NCBI GenBank assembly: GCA_028339975.1
Contig: JAOLDG010000001.1
Location: 255,850-319,849 of the forward strand
From: Hyphomicrobiales bacterium
Lineage (GTDB): Bacteria; Pseudomonadota; Alphaproteobacteria; MED-G09
DNA length: 64,000 nucleotides
Direction of reading: 5' to 3'
Below the pieces are notes generated by a model. The model worked only from the letters and a program-made list of their open reading frames with translations. It searched no databases and was not told where the DNA came from. The translations under genes and the position numbers were made by a program. Numbering within the stretch: position 1 is the stretch's first letter; each line of letters starts with the position of its first letter. Positions 35,779-45,473 of the stretch are shown piece after piece.

Positions 35779-36966
35779 ATGGGTGGACCACTAGACGGCG
35801 TTAAAATAATTGATCTTTCAACAGTTGTTTCGGGGCCTCTCGCAGGCTCGTTATTGGGTGATCAAGGTGCTGATGTTATAAAGATAGAATCTCCAAATAG
35901 GCCTGATAATGCAAGATTTATGGGGCCAATACGAGGAGAAAATGGTGCATTATTTGCAGCTGCAAATAGATCGAAAAGAAGTCTTGCGCTTGATTTAAAA
36001 AAGGAAGGATCTTTAGATGTTATCTTTAAATTAGTTGAGGGCGCAGATGTCGTTCTTGATAATTTTCGTCCAGGAGTTTTAAAAAAACTTGGTTTAGAAT
36101 ATGAGAATTTAAAAAAGCATAACCCTAAGATTATTCAATTGTCTATTACGGGATATGGTGTTGATGGTCCTTATTCTAAAAGAAGGGTTTATGATCCTCT
36201 TATTCAAGCAACCTCTGGCATAGCAGATGCCCAGTCTGTTGACGGCAAACCAAAATTTGTAAAAACTTTAATGTTTGATAAGATAACTTCATTAACTGCA
36301 GCTCAATCAATAACAGCCGCCTTGTTTGCAAGAGAAAGAACTAATGAAGGTCAAAAAATAAACCTTTCCATGCTCGACGCAGCTTTATACTTTATGTGGT
36401 CAGATAATATGTATAATTTTACGTGGGAAGGTGAGGGCTGGAATCCTATGCCTAATATTGCTGATTTTTATGAGCCCGTAAAAACTAAAGATGGTTATAT
36501 AGCTCTTGTTTCAATTAATGATATCGAGTTTGCTGGTGCTTGCAAAGCTATTGATAGAGAGGATATCTTAAAGGATGAAAGATTTTCTTCAATGGAAAGC
36601 CGAATGATGAATGTAATGGAATTACAAAAAATATTATTACATGAGTATACTTTATTTACCTCTGAAGAACTTGTTGAACGAATGGATAAAAACGATGTTG
36701 CTTCAGCCATTATTAATAAGCTAGGTGATGTTGTTGATGATCCCCAGGTTTTAAACAATGAAACTATTGTTAGTACGAAGAAAGATGAAGAGAATTCCAT
36801 GCAAAGTCCAAGATCACCAGCCCAGTTTGGTTTAACAAAATGCGCTACTGATTATAAGTTTATGCCAAATCTTGGTGAACATTCAAAAGAAGTATTGTTG
36901 GAGTGTGGTTTTTCAGAAGATGAAATAAATAATTTAGCCGATCAAAATATTATAGCCATAAGATAG
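35779..36966 (+). CDS. Family III CoA-transferase (CaiB/BaiF type)
   Basis: Transfers CoA between acids without needing ATP. 395 residues. The N-terminal Rossmann-like part has VKIIDLSTVVSGPLAGSLLGD, and the catalytic Asp is in the YDPLIQATSG segment (Asp139). The end of the domain has TKDGYIALVS. Acid donor and acceptor are not predictable. It is the second gene of an operon, and the esterase ATG begins directly after its stop. Confidence 0.91.
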   Translation: MGGPLDGVKIIDLSTVVSGPLAGSLLGDQGADVIKIESPNRPDNARFMGPIRGENGALFAAANRSKRSLALDLKKEGSLDVIFKLVEGADVVLDNFRPGVLKKLGLEYENLKKHNPKIIQLSITGYGVDGPYSKRRVYDPLIQATSGIADAQSVDGKPKFVKTLMFDKITSLTAAQSITAALFARERTNEGQKINLSMLDAALYFMWSDNMYNFTWEGEGWNPMPNIADFYEPVKTKDGYIALVSINDIEFAGACKAIDREDILKDERFSSMESRMMNVMELQKILLHEYTLFTSEELVERMDKNDVASAIINKLGDVVDDPQVLNNETIVSTKKDEENSMQSPRSPAQFGLTKCATDYKFMPNLGEHSKEVLLECGFSEDEINNLADQNIIAIR

Positions 36967-37881
36967 ATGATAAGTCTTAGAGCTAAACTTTGGATAAGTA
37001 TTTTAAGATTCTTCCGTTGGAGAATGGGCTCTCTCTTGAGAGTTACGCAAAATAAGAAAAAGTCTGTTAAATTTGAGTATTGGCGAAAAATTAAAAATTT
37101 TAATATCTCAGAAAGGCATTTTGATAATTTTAAGGTTATAGAGTTTATTCCAAAAAATTATATCAGTGATAAATTTATTATTTATTTACATGGAGGCGGT
37201 TATGTTGCGTGTGGTCCAGAAACACATGCACCCTTGGTTACTCAATTATCGAGTTATTCTAAAATAACAACCTTATTCCCTGTTTATCGTTTGGCGCCAA
37301 AATTTCCTTTTCCTTCTGCAATTGATGATTGCCTTATTGTTTATAAGGATTTGTTGGATAAAGGAGTTGATCCAAAAAATATCTCCTTAGCTGGTGACTC
37401 AGCTGGAGGAGGTTTGGTAATGGCTTTGCTTCAAATACTAGACAGGGATAAAATAGACTTTCCATCTTCAGCAATTCTTATATCTCCCTGGACTGATTTA
37501 ACTCTTTCAGGTGAATCAATTAATTCTAGAATACAAAGAGATCCAATGCTTCGCCCTGGAAAAGAGATGGATAACGTGATTAAGGCATATATAGGCGATG
37601 AAGACCCTCAAAACCCACTAATATCCTCTATATTTTGTAAAACTATTAAGCTTCCGCCTATTCAGATTCATGTAGGGACTGAAGAAATCTTATATGATGA
37701 TGCTATTCGATTATTTAACAATCTAACTCAAGAAAGTACGAATATTGTTGAGATAAAAGTGTGGGAGGGTATGTTTCATGTCTTTAATATTTTTTGTAAG
37801 GGCTCCATAGCTATCCCTGAAGCAAAAGCCGCTAATAGAGAAATAATAGATTTTATATTGAGATATTATCCTAAAAAATAA
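36967..37881 (+). CDS. HSL-type alpha/beta hydrolase (esterase)
   Basis: 304 residues of the hormone-sensitive-lipase family IV. The HGGG oxyanion motif is at residues 75-78 (LHGGGYVACG), the nucleophile is in GDSAGG (Ser145), and the catalytic His is probably the one in GMFHVFN near the C-terminus. A membrane-like N-terminal segment is weak, so it is likely cytoplasmic or peripheral. It starts right after the CoA-transferase stop and its end overlaps the convergent DASS gene by 16 bases. It may release an acid for the CoA-transferase. Confidence 0.9.
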   Translation: MISLRAKLWISILRFFRWRMGSLLRVTQNKKKSVKFEYWRKIKNFNISERHFDNFKVIEFIPKNYISDKFIIYLHGGGYVACGPETHAPLVTQLSSYSKITTLFPVYRLAPKFPFPSAIDDCLIVYKDLLDKGVDPKNISLAGDSAGGGLVMALLQILDRDKIDFPSSAILISPWTDLTLSGESINSRIQRDPMLRPGKEMDNVIKAYIGDEDPQNPLISSIFCKTIKLPPIQIHVGTEEILYDDAIRLFNNLTQESTNIVEIKVWEGMFHVFNIFCKGSIAIPEAKAANREIIDFILRYYPKK

Positions 37882-39302
37882 GGGACTAATGTTAAGGCTA
37901 TTAATGACACAAGTATTAATCCAAGAATATTTAGGGCAAAGCCAGCTTTAATCATTTGATTTACTGAAAATAAATTTGAACCATAGACAATTAGATTTGG
38001 TGGTGTCGCAACTGGCAACATAAATGCGCAACTCGCAGCAAGAGTAATAGAAGCAGTCAAAATAAGTGGGCTTTCCCCTAAGCCAATTGCCATAGAGGCT
38101 ATAACGGGAAGAAAAACACTTGTAGTTGCTAAATTTGATGTAAGTTCTGTTAAAAAGATTATTAATCCCACTGAAGCTATAACTAGAACAACTAATCCAA
38201 GCGAACCTAAGGGCTCCAAGTTTCCACCCAGCCAGACAGAAAGGCCGCTGTATGAGACTGCGTTAGCAAGACTTAAACCTCCGCCAAATAAAATTAAAAG
38301 ATTCCAAGGAACATTCTTTGCAGTCTCCCAGTCCATCAACTTTTCATCCTTTATTCCATTTGGTATTAAAAATAGAGAAACAGATGCTATTATAGCAATC
38401 ACATGATCTGATAAATTACCAAGACCGGGTAAACTCTGAAGACCTTCTCTTGATATCCATGAAAATGCTGTTAAGCAAAATATTATTAGTACCCGTTTTT
38501 CAGGAATAGAAATATTTCCAAGATTCTCATATCTTTTTTGAATTAAATTCATAGCATCATCATTAGATGAAAAATTTGTATCAAAAATAACTTTTGTTAA
38601 TACAAACCATGTTGCAGGAAGCATAATAAATGCCAGCGGCAGTCCTACAGACAGCCAATCAATAAAACTAATTTGGATATTATAATTTTGTTCAATAAAG
38701 CTAGCAAATACTGCATTTGGAGCTGTTCCAATAAGTGTCGTCATTCCTCCAATTGTCGCAGCATATGCTATTCCTAGCATTAGAGCAGTTGCAAAACCGT
38801 TATTACTTGAATCTGAGTTTTGGCTTGCAGCAATTGTTGCTACAGACACTCCAATTGGAAGAAGCATAAGTGTAGTTGATGTATTCATCATCCACATAGA
38901 TAAAAATGCACTTACAGCCATAAAACCTGCAATTAATGTCGAGCCATCTTTCCCAGAAAATCTCAGTATCCCTAATGCCATACGTTCATGTAGGTTTGAT
39001 TTTTGAATACTTAAAGCTAAGATAAAACCGCCTAAGAATAAGAAAATATTTTTATTGGAAAAAGGGATAGCAGCTTCTGAAAAAGATGAAATACCAAATA
39101 GTGGAAAAAATATTAAAGGTAAAAGAGCGGTTACAAATAATGGTATTGCTTCTGTTGCCCATAAAATTGCCATTAAGGATCCGACTGCAGCAACACGCCA
39201 TGCACTAATTGAAATTTCATCAGGAGCAGGACTAAAAAGCATTAATAAAAAAACCGCTATCGCAAAACAAAGTTTAATATTAATTCTATTTATAATTTGC
39301 AT
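37866..39302 (-). CDS. DASS/SLC13 dicarboxylate or sulfate symporter
   Basis: 478 residues with about 12 hydrophobic segments. The SLC13 signature residues are in two copies: GTAPNAVFASF and ATPPNLIVYGS (with SNT-like TSNLATTSVFL before the second). Sodium-coupled import of di-/tricarboxylates (or sulfate) is expected. Overlaps the esterase end by 16 bases, convergent. It is alone on its strand. Confidence 0.9.
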   Translation of the reverse strand: MQIINRINIKLCFAIAVFLLMLFSPAPDEISISAWRVAAVGSLMAILWATEAIPLFVTALLPLIFFPLFGISSFSEAAIPFSNKNIFLFLGGFILALSIQKSNLHERMALGILRFSGKDGSTLIAGFMAVSAFLSMWMMNTSTTLMLLPIGVSVATIAASQNSDSSNNGFATALMLGIAYAATIGGMTTLIGTAPNAVFASFIEQNYNIQISFIDWLSVGLPLAFIMLPATWFVLTKVIFDTNFSSNDDAMNLIQKRYENLGNISIPEKRVLIIFCLTAFSWISREGLQSLPGLGNLSDHVIAIIASVSLFLIPNGIKDEKLMDWETAKNVPWNLLILFGGGLSLANAVSYSGLSVWLGGNLEPLGSLGLVVLVIASVGLIIFLTELTSNLATTSVFLPVIASMAIGLGESPLILTASITLAASCAFMLPVATPPNLIVYGSNLFSVNQMIKAGFALNILGLILVSLIALTLVPYFLG

Positions 39303-39403
39303 AGCTAACTTTATATCCTATCTTTGCAATTTAGAAAATTCGAAAATAAATCTATCTTTAATGTTATTATTTATATAGCTTTTTATCATCACGGGAGAAC
39401 AAT

Positions 39404-40438
39404 ATGAATAATATGCCTAAAAATAGAATGCTAAAATTAAAAACAAGGCCTGTTGGTGCTGTTACATCAGATCACTTTGAGCTAGTTGAAGAGCAGATGC
39501 CTGAACTCCAAGAAGGTCAGATTTTAGTAAAAGTTTTATATCTCTCTTTTGACCCAACTCAAAGAGGGTGGCTTAATGATGTTAAGTCATATGTTCCACC
39601 AGTTCAAATTGGTGAGGTGATGCGTGCTAGCTCAGTAGGTCAAGTTATAGATTCTAAAGACTCTAATTTTGTTAGTGGCGACTTAGTTCAAGGAACTTTT
39701 GGCTGGCAAGAATATGCTGCTGTCAATAGTTCTACAGGTATAATGCCGATACAGAAAGTGCCTGAAGGTATACCGCCTACTTCTGCTTTAAGTATCTATG
39801 GAATTACCGGCTTAACAGCTTTTTTTGGTATGGTTGAAATTGGGCAGCCTGTAGAAGGCGATACTGTTTTAGTTTCTGGAGCGGCGGGAGCAACAGGCTC
39901 TGTTGCAGGTCAGATTGCTAGAATAAAGGGAGCTAAAAATGTCATAGGAATAGCCGGAGGAGCTGAAAAGTGTAATTGGGTTGTTAATGAGGCTGGCTTT
40001 GATTCCTGTATTGACTATAGAAATGAAGATGTTGCCGCGAGAATAGCTGAGCTTGCCCCCAAAGGCATTGATATATATTTTGATAATGTAGGTGGAAATA
40101 TTCTAGAGATTGCTCTAGCTGCAATTGCCCAAAATGCTCGTATTGTTATGTGTGGAGCTATATCATCTGGCTACACAATGGAATCTCTTCCACCTGGACC
40201 GTCAACACTTACAAATCTCATTATCCAAAGAGGGCGTATGGAAGGTTTTATAGTCCTTGATTATGCTGATAGGTTTCTAGAAGCAATTATTGCTCTTGGA
40301 ACATGGGTATCAGAAGGAAAAATAGTATATCAGGAAGATATTGCCGAAGGTCTTGAAAATTGTCCTTCAACTTTAGCTAGATTATTTGAAGGAAAAAATC
40401 TTGGTAAGCAATTACTTAAAATTTCAGATTTAAAATAG
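39404..40438 (+). CDS. NADP-dependent MDR oxidoreductase (PTGR/CurA-like)
   Basis: 344-residue zinc-independent medium-chain dehydrogenase. VLVSGAAGATGSVAGQIARIKG is the NADPH-binding motif, AGGAEKCNWV follows, and the N-terminal VLYLSFDPTQRGWL is typical of the prostaglandin-reductase/CurA group, which reduce alkenals and enones. It starts with an ATG after CGGGAGAAC. It is monocistronic and convergent with the nitronate monooxygenase seven bases away. Confidence 0.9.
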   Translation: MNNMPKNRMLKLKTRPVGAVTSDHFELVEEQMPELQEGQILVKVLYLSFDPTQRGWLNDVKSYVPPVQIGEVMRASSVGQVIDSKDSNFVSGDLVQGTFGWQEYAAVNSSTGIMPIQKVPEGIPPTSALSIYGITGLTAFFGMVEIGQPVEGDTVLVSGAAGATGSVAGQIARIKGAKNVIGIAGGAEKCNWVVNEAGFDSCIDYRNEDVAARIAELAPKGIDIYFDNVGGNILEIALAAIAQNARIVMCGAISSGYTMESLPPGPSTLTNLIIQRGRMEGFIVLDYADRFLEAIIALGTWVSEGKIVYQEDIAEGLENCPSTLARLFEGKNLGKQLLKISDLK

Positions 40439-40445
40439 TTTTAAG

Positions 40446-41381
40446 TTAGGAAAGTTTCTTTAGTTTTTCTAAACAATCATAAAACTCTTTCATTGTTTTG
40501 TTAATTATTGTTTGAACACTTTCTTCTTCTTCAATTCTTCCTGCTACTTGACCAGTTAAGGCTATCGAGGATTCCATCTTTCCTTTAAAATAAAGATCCT
40601 GAATATCTTTGAATTCTGTCATAGCATTAATTGTGTCGTCTTTTTCAAGCCTTTCTGTTTTATCAGTTCTTAGTGCTCTAAGGGCAGGGCTAGAAAAGCG
40701 ATTTAGAATTACAGTATCTTGATCATCGGCTTGAATTATTGCTTCTTTCCAATTCTTATGAACAGGAGATTCTTTTGAAGAAACCATTCTTGTACCCATT
40801 TGAATACCTTCAGCACCCATGGAAAACGCTGCTAACATAGTTCTACCGTCAATAAATCCTCCTGCAGCAATTACAGGAACATTAACTTTTGAGCAGACCA
40901 AGGGTAACAAGACCATTGTGGATACTCCTTTGGGATTTTTAAAACCACCTCCCTCAAAACCCTCTACAACAAGACCGTCTACACCTGCCTCAACGGCTTT
41001 TAAGGCTGCCTTGAGAGTTGGCACAACATGAAAAACTTTAAGACCCGCTAGCTTTAATTCTTCACAATATCTAGCTGGATCACCAGCAGACGTTGTTACA
41101 AATTTTATACCTTGGTCTATGATAAATTTTACAATATCTGGATCTTTTACAAAAGCTTGGGCAATATTAACTCCAAAGGGCTTATCAGTTAAAGATCTCA
41201 TAATTTTTATTTCTTCTTTTATTTTTTTGAGTTCACCTGATGAGGTTTCTATAATACCTAGCCCTCCTGAATTTGATACAGCAGAGGCTAATTTTGACCT
41301 CGCTATCCATCCCATGGGAGCCTGTATGATTGGAAAATCAATTCCTAGAAGCTTTGTAATTCTATTTTTTATAGGCTTCAT
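40446..41381 (-). CDS. Nitronate monooxygenase (FMN)
   Basis: 311 residues. A TIM-barrel FMN enzyme with GIDFPIIQAPMGWIA at the start, SNSGGLGIIET, and a phosphate-binding AAGGFIDGRTMLAA with GTRMVSSKES. Such enzymes oxidise propionate 3-nitronate and similar compounds. An upstream open frame to 41417 exists, but AGGAAG lies close before the ATG at 41381. It is convergent with the oxidoreductase and faces the tandem thioredoxin-fold gene. Some members of this superfamily act as enoyl reductases, so the exact reaction is not certain. Confidence 0.88.
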   Translation of the reverse strand: MKPIKNRITKLLGIDFPIIQAPMGWIARSKLASAVSNSGGLGIIETSSGELKKIKEEIKIMRSLTDKPFGVNIAQAFVKDPDIVKFIIDQGIKFVTTSAGDPARYCEELKLAGLKVFHVVPTLKAALKAVEAGVDGLVVEGFEGGGFKNPKGVSTMVLLPLVCSKVNVPVIAAGGFIDGRTMLAAFSMGAEGIQMGTRMVSSKESPVHKNWKEAIIQADDQDTVILNRFSSPALRALRTDKTERLEKDDTINAMTEFKDIQDLYFKGKMESSIALTGQVAGRIEEEESVQTIINKTMKEFYDCLEKLKKLS

Positions 41382-41429
41382 TATCTTCCTTTGTTGACAT
41401 ATTACCTTCAAATACATTGAATAACTAAG

Positions 41430-42821
41430 ATGATTAAAAGTACATTAATAAATTTTTTTTCTAAAAAGGAAATTACAGCTCCAATTCGTAATAAATTGAT
41501 GATGACTTGGTCTAGTGAAAAAATTTTTTATAACCAAAGAGAGAAAAGAGAAAAATTAAGGATCAAGGATAAAAGGAAACACAGAGTTTATTATTTCCAC
41601 TGTCTATCAGATCCCTATTCCCACCTAACAAGTCAGGTTATCAAAAAATTAATTTCTAATTTTGATGTAGAATTAGAGATAATGTTTATTTCAGAACCTT
41701 CTGAGAGTTTTACTCCCGAAAGAAATATGTTTCGAAAACATTGCCTAAAGGATTCATTAGAAATAGCTCCCTGGTATGGGTTAGATTTTAAAACGAAAGG
41801 ATTTTTTTCAAAAGAAAATGAAAACATATCCTATAAAATTTTAAATTACTTCTCTGATATAAAGCAGAATGATTTTATAGATTTAATAAATAGAGTTTCA
41901 AAACTTTTATGGATGAATGATTCGAAAGGTCTGAAAAAAATCATTTCCAAATTTAACAACAAACAAAGACTTCAATTTTATAAAAAAGCTAATGAAATAA
42001 CTACTGATGGCGATAAAAAAATTTCTAATTTAGAATATTATTTTGGTGCCTCTTTTCATTATGAGGGGGAAAACTATTGGGGAATTGACCGACTATCTTA
42101 TTTAGAGGAGCGATTAACAGAATTAGGTCTTAAAAAGATTGAGGGTAAAAACGGAATTCTTAAAAAAATACATAAACCTAAAATGGACCTTGGTAAGCTA
42201 AATAAAATAAAAAATCCTTTAGTTTTAGAATTTTTTCCATCTCTAAATAGTCCTTATACTTATATAAGCTTTAATAGAGTTCTTAATCTGACAGAAGTAT
42301 ATCCTATTGAGTTGTTAGTAAGACCTGTTTTGCCAATGCTCATGCGCGATATGAATATTCCGAGTCAAAAAGGAAAATATATACTCTCTGACGCTGCTAG
42401 AGAGGGTCGTAAACATGGCTCAATAATAAAATATATATATTCTCCTATTGGATCACCAGCACTTAAGGCATATTCCCTCTTTCCAATTATTGACTCATAT
42501 GGATTCGGATTTAAATACTTATCAAAACTGGCGAAGGCATCTTTTTTTGAAGGTATTAATATTGGTAACGAAGAATACCTTGAGAAATTGGTTAATGATT
42601 TTGGATTATCTTGGGGAATAATTAATAAGGAGCTGAATAATAATAATTGGGAAAAAATTTTAAAGAAAAATCTTGATGATATGTATAAAGGTAATTCTTG
42701 GGGTGTACCTTCTTTTAAAGTTACAAATTCAGATGGAAGCAATGCTTACTCTCAGTGGGGTCAGGATCGGATATGGCTTATTGAAAATGAAATTATTAAT
42801 CGTTTATCTAGCCACCGGTGA
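41430..42821 (+). CDS. Tandem DsbA/GST-kappa-like protein
   Basis: 463 residues with two thioredoxin-fold modules. Module 1 (about 50-200) begins YYFHCLSDPYSHLTSQ; module 2 (about 270-460) begins FFPSLNSPYTYISFNR. Neither has a CxxC redox pair; the S-PY-S/T-Y pattern matches 2-hydroxychromene-2-carboxylate isomerase / GST-kappa proteins, which use a Ser and glutathione. A GIINKELNNNNWEKIL helix and WGVPSFKV complete the second domain. Function unknown. Overlaps moaA (convergent) by 14 bases. Confidence 0.8.
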   Translation: MIKSTLINFFSKKEITAPIRNKLMMTWSSEKIFYNQREKREKLRIKDKRKHRVYYFHCLSDPYSHLTSQVIKKLISNFDVELEIMFISEPSESFTPERNMFRKHCLKDSLEIAPWYGLDFKTKGFFSKENENISYKILNYFSDIKQNDFIDLINRVSKLLWMNDSKGLKKIISKFNNKQRLQFYKKANEITTDGDKKISNLEYYFGASFHYEGENYWGIDRLSYLEERLTELGLKKIEGKNGILKKIHKPKMDLGKLNKIKNPLVLEFFPSLNSPYTYISFNRVLNLTEVYPIELLVRPVLPMLMRDMNIPSQKGKYILSDAAREGRKHGSIIKYIYSPIGSPALKAYSLFPIIDSYGFGFKYLSKLAKASFFEGINIGNEEYLEKLVNDFGLSWGIINKELNNNNWEKILKKNLDDMYKGNSWGVPSFKVTNSDGSNAYSQWGQDRIWLIENEIINRLSSHR

Positions 42822-43836
42822 CTGACATGTGCCTATTAACTGCAGGTGCTTGATTTTTATACGAAATATCAAAATCATGAGATTTTGGTTTATTCCTCAT
42901 AGCCCTATCTATCGCAAGGTTTAAAGATAAATCATCTTCCGTCCGCAATAAATTTCTAAAATCAATATTATTATCTTGCCCAAGACACATATATAATTTC
43001 CCCGTACAGGTTAGACGAATTCTATTACAACTTGCACAAAAATTATTACTTAGAGGTGTTATAAAACCAACTAAGCCACCTGTTTCTTCTACTTTGCTGT
43101 ATTGAGAGGGCCCCGAAGTTTTATAAGAGCTATCAATTAAGGTGAATTTTTCTAAGATTATTTTCTTTACCTCAGACAAAGAAATATACTGATCAATTCT
43201 ATCTTTATCTGTTAAACCCATAGGCATAGTTTCAATTAGGCTAATATCAAAATTATTTTTGTGCGCCCACAATATAATATTGTTAATTTCATCTAGATTT
43301 TTATTTTTTATAACAACGGTATTGATTTTAACCTTTAGACCTGAATTCTTTGCAGCTTCTAAGCCCTCAATTACATTACATAGATCATCACGCCTAGTAA
43401 TCTCATTGAATTTTTTTTCATCTAAGCTATCTAGTGAGACATTAATCCTTCTTACACCTGAATCATATAAGTCTTGAGAGGATGTTATAAGTTGGCTTCC
43501 ATTTGTAGTTAGAGTAATTTCATTTAGATCACCCCTTTCTATAAATCGTGACAACTTAGAAATAAAATTTATTATCCCTTTTCTTACAAGAGGCTCTCCA
43601 CCACTTAATCGAATATTTTTTATTCCTCTTGATATAAATAAAGCACAAAGATAATCCATTTCATCAAGAGTTAACAAATCTTGTTTTGGAAGAAATTTCA
43701 TTTTTTCGGGCATACAATAAGTACACCTGTAATTACACCTGTCTGTTACTGATAACCTTAAGTAATCAATAGTTCTTCCATGATTATCAATTAAGGTATT
43801 TTGTTTGATAGGTTTTTTTGTAATAATTTTATTCAT
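42808..43836 (-). CDS. moaA: GTP 3',8-cyclase MoaA
   Basis: Radical-SAM enzyme for the first step of molybdenum cofactor synthesis. 342 residues. The radical [4Fe-4S] ligands are Cys34, Cys38 and Cys41 (CNYRCTYC), and the second cluster is in FCASCNRIRLTCTGKLYMC. The C-terminal Gly-Gly (SVTGG) needed for GTP chemistry is present. No other mo genes are nearby. It implies molybdenum enzymes in this organism. Confidence 0.96.
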   Translation of the reverse strand: MNKIITKKPIKQNTLIDNHGRTIDYLRLSVTDRCNYRCTYCMPEKMKFLPKQDLLTLDEMDYLCALFISRGIKNIRLSGGEPLVRKGIINFISKLSRFIERGDLNEITLTTNGSQLITSSQDLYDSGVRRINVSLDSLDEKKFNEITRRDDLCNVIEGLEAAKNSGLKVKINTVVIKNKNLDEINNIILWAHKNNFDISLIETMPMGLTDKDRIDQYISLSEVKKIILEKFTLIDSSYKTSGPSQYSKVEETGGLVGFITPLSNNFCASCNRIRLTCTGKLYMCLGQDNNIDFRNLLRTEDDLSLNLAIDRAMRNKPKSHDFDISYKNQAPAVNRHMSVTGG

Positions 43837-43948
43837 TATATTTGCTAGCTCTTCATTTTTATAAATAATAATTTTACTAAATAATAGGTATTTATATAAA
43901 ATTTGATCTTAAGCAAGAAACATGCCATATATTATAAATAGATATAAT

Positions 43949-45385
43949 ATGGCTAAACTTTCTCTTATACTAGGGCAAAAGCAATCCCAAGGTATTGTTC
44001 TAACCCCTCAACTTCTTCAATCAATTAAATTATTTGAATTAAATAATTTAGAGTTAGAGTTTTATTTGGCTAACGAAGTCCTTGAAAACCCTTTTTTAGA
44101 GAATAATGAATCAAGCCTTGATGAAGATATAGATTTGAAAGAAGGTCTCTCAAACGAAAATGATTCTAGAACTCTTGAGGCTAATCCTGATCTTGAGGCC
44201 TCTCAAATTGAAAATCCAATGGATGACTATACAAACATTTATGATGATATTCCTTTATCTTCTGCAAATGAATTGACTAACGTAGTTGAAGAAACAATTC
44301 CTTATAAAAAATCTATTTATGAAAATCTAACTGAACAGGTGGACTTAAATTTTTCAGATTATGTTGATAGAAGTATAGGCTACACTCTAATTGAACATCT
44401 TGATTCTGATGGCTATTTTAGGTCTAATATCACTGAAATTTCACATCAACTAAATATACCTGAAATCAGGATAAAAAAAATTTTATCCATTCTCAAGTCA
44501 TTCGAACCTATCGGTATTTTTTCTAAAAATATCGAAGAATACCTTTTTATTCAACTTAAAAAAATGCAATTACTAAGTACTCCAATGGAGTGTTTATTAG
44601 AAAACCTAAGTGAACTTTTAAATGGGAATATTCCAGTATTATCAAAAATTTGTGATGTAACAGATGATGATATTTTAATTATGCTCAAGCAAATAAGAAG
44701 GTGTAGTCAAAAACCTATAGATACTTTTGAAGAAGATCATATTCGATCTGGTGAACCTGATATTATAGTAAAGAAAGATTCTTCTAATTGGATTGTTGAA
44801 TTAAATGAAAATACCTTACCTCGTATTTTGATAAATACCGGTTACTGGGAAGAGCTTGCAAAGAAAAATATGACAAAAGAAGATAAACAATATTTAGCAG
44901 AGAGGTATGCTTCTGGGAAATGGCTTTTGAAGGCCACCGAACAGAGAGCTGCTACTATCTTGAGAGTTTCAGCGGAAATAATAAAAAAACAGAATGATTT
45001 TTTAGAAAAAGGACTATCTTATATTAAGCCAATGATTTTAAAAGATATAGCAAAGGAGCTAGATTTGCATGAAAGTACTATTTCGCGCATTACTAATTCA
45101 AAAGAAATATCTACCCCAAGAGGCGTTTTTCAATTAAAATTTTTCTTCTCAAAGGCAATTTCTAGTATTGATGGAGGTGAAGATATATCCTCACAGGTTG
45201 TTAAAAATAAAATAAAAAAATTAATTGATAATGAAGGTCAAATAGTATTATCAGATACAAAGCTGGTTTCTTTATTAAAGGAATCAGGAATCAATGTGGC
45301 ACGAAGGACTGTTGCAAAATATAGAGCTAATATGAAAATTTTACCTTCATTCGAAAGAAAAAAGTCGAAATTTTTATATTCTTAG
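43949..45385 (+). CDS. rpoN: RNA polymerase sigma-54 factor
   Basis: 478 residues. Region I is Gln-rich (ILGQKQSQGIVLTPQLLQSIKLF), followed by an acidic linker and a core-binding region, and the C-terminal RpoN box is ARRTVAKYR. Directs transcription from -24/-12 promoters with enhancer-binding activators. An upstream ATG at 43922 is in frame; the family starts at MAKLSLILGQ, so 43949 is preferred. lptB, hpf and ptsN, the usual neighbours, are absent. Confidence 0.94.
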   Translation: MAKLSLILGQKQSQGIVLTPQLLQSIKLFELNNLELEFYLANEVLENPFLENNESSLDEDIDLKEGLSNENDSRTLEANPDLEASQIENPMDDYTNIYDDIPLSSANELTNVVEETIPYKKSIYENLTEQVDLNFSDYVDRSIGYTLIEHLDSDGYFRSNITEISHQLNIPEIRIKKILSILKSFEPIGIFSKNIEEYLFIQLKKMQLLSTPMECLLENLSELLNGNIPVLSKICDVTDDDILIMLKQIRRCSQKPIDTFEEDHIRSGEPDIIVKKDSSNWIVELNENTLPRILINTGYWEELAKKNMTKEDKQYLAERYASGKWLLKATEQRAATILRVSAEIIKKQNDFLEKGLSYIKPMILKDIAKELDLHESTISRITNSKEISTPRGVFQLKFFFSKAISSIDGGEDISSQVVKNKIKKLIDNEGQIVLSDTKLVSLLKESGINVARRTVAKYRANMKILPSFERKKSKFLYS

Positions 45386-45473
45386 TTTAGATAGAATCTG
45401 ATAATTGAAATAAAAAAATTTAGGTAATTGTAAGTTTGGTTTGGCAGGGTTATCTTTTAAGTATGAGGACCAA

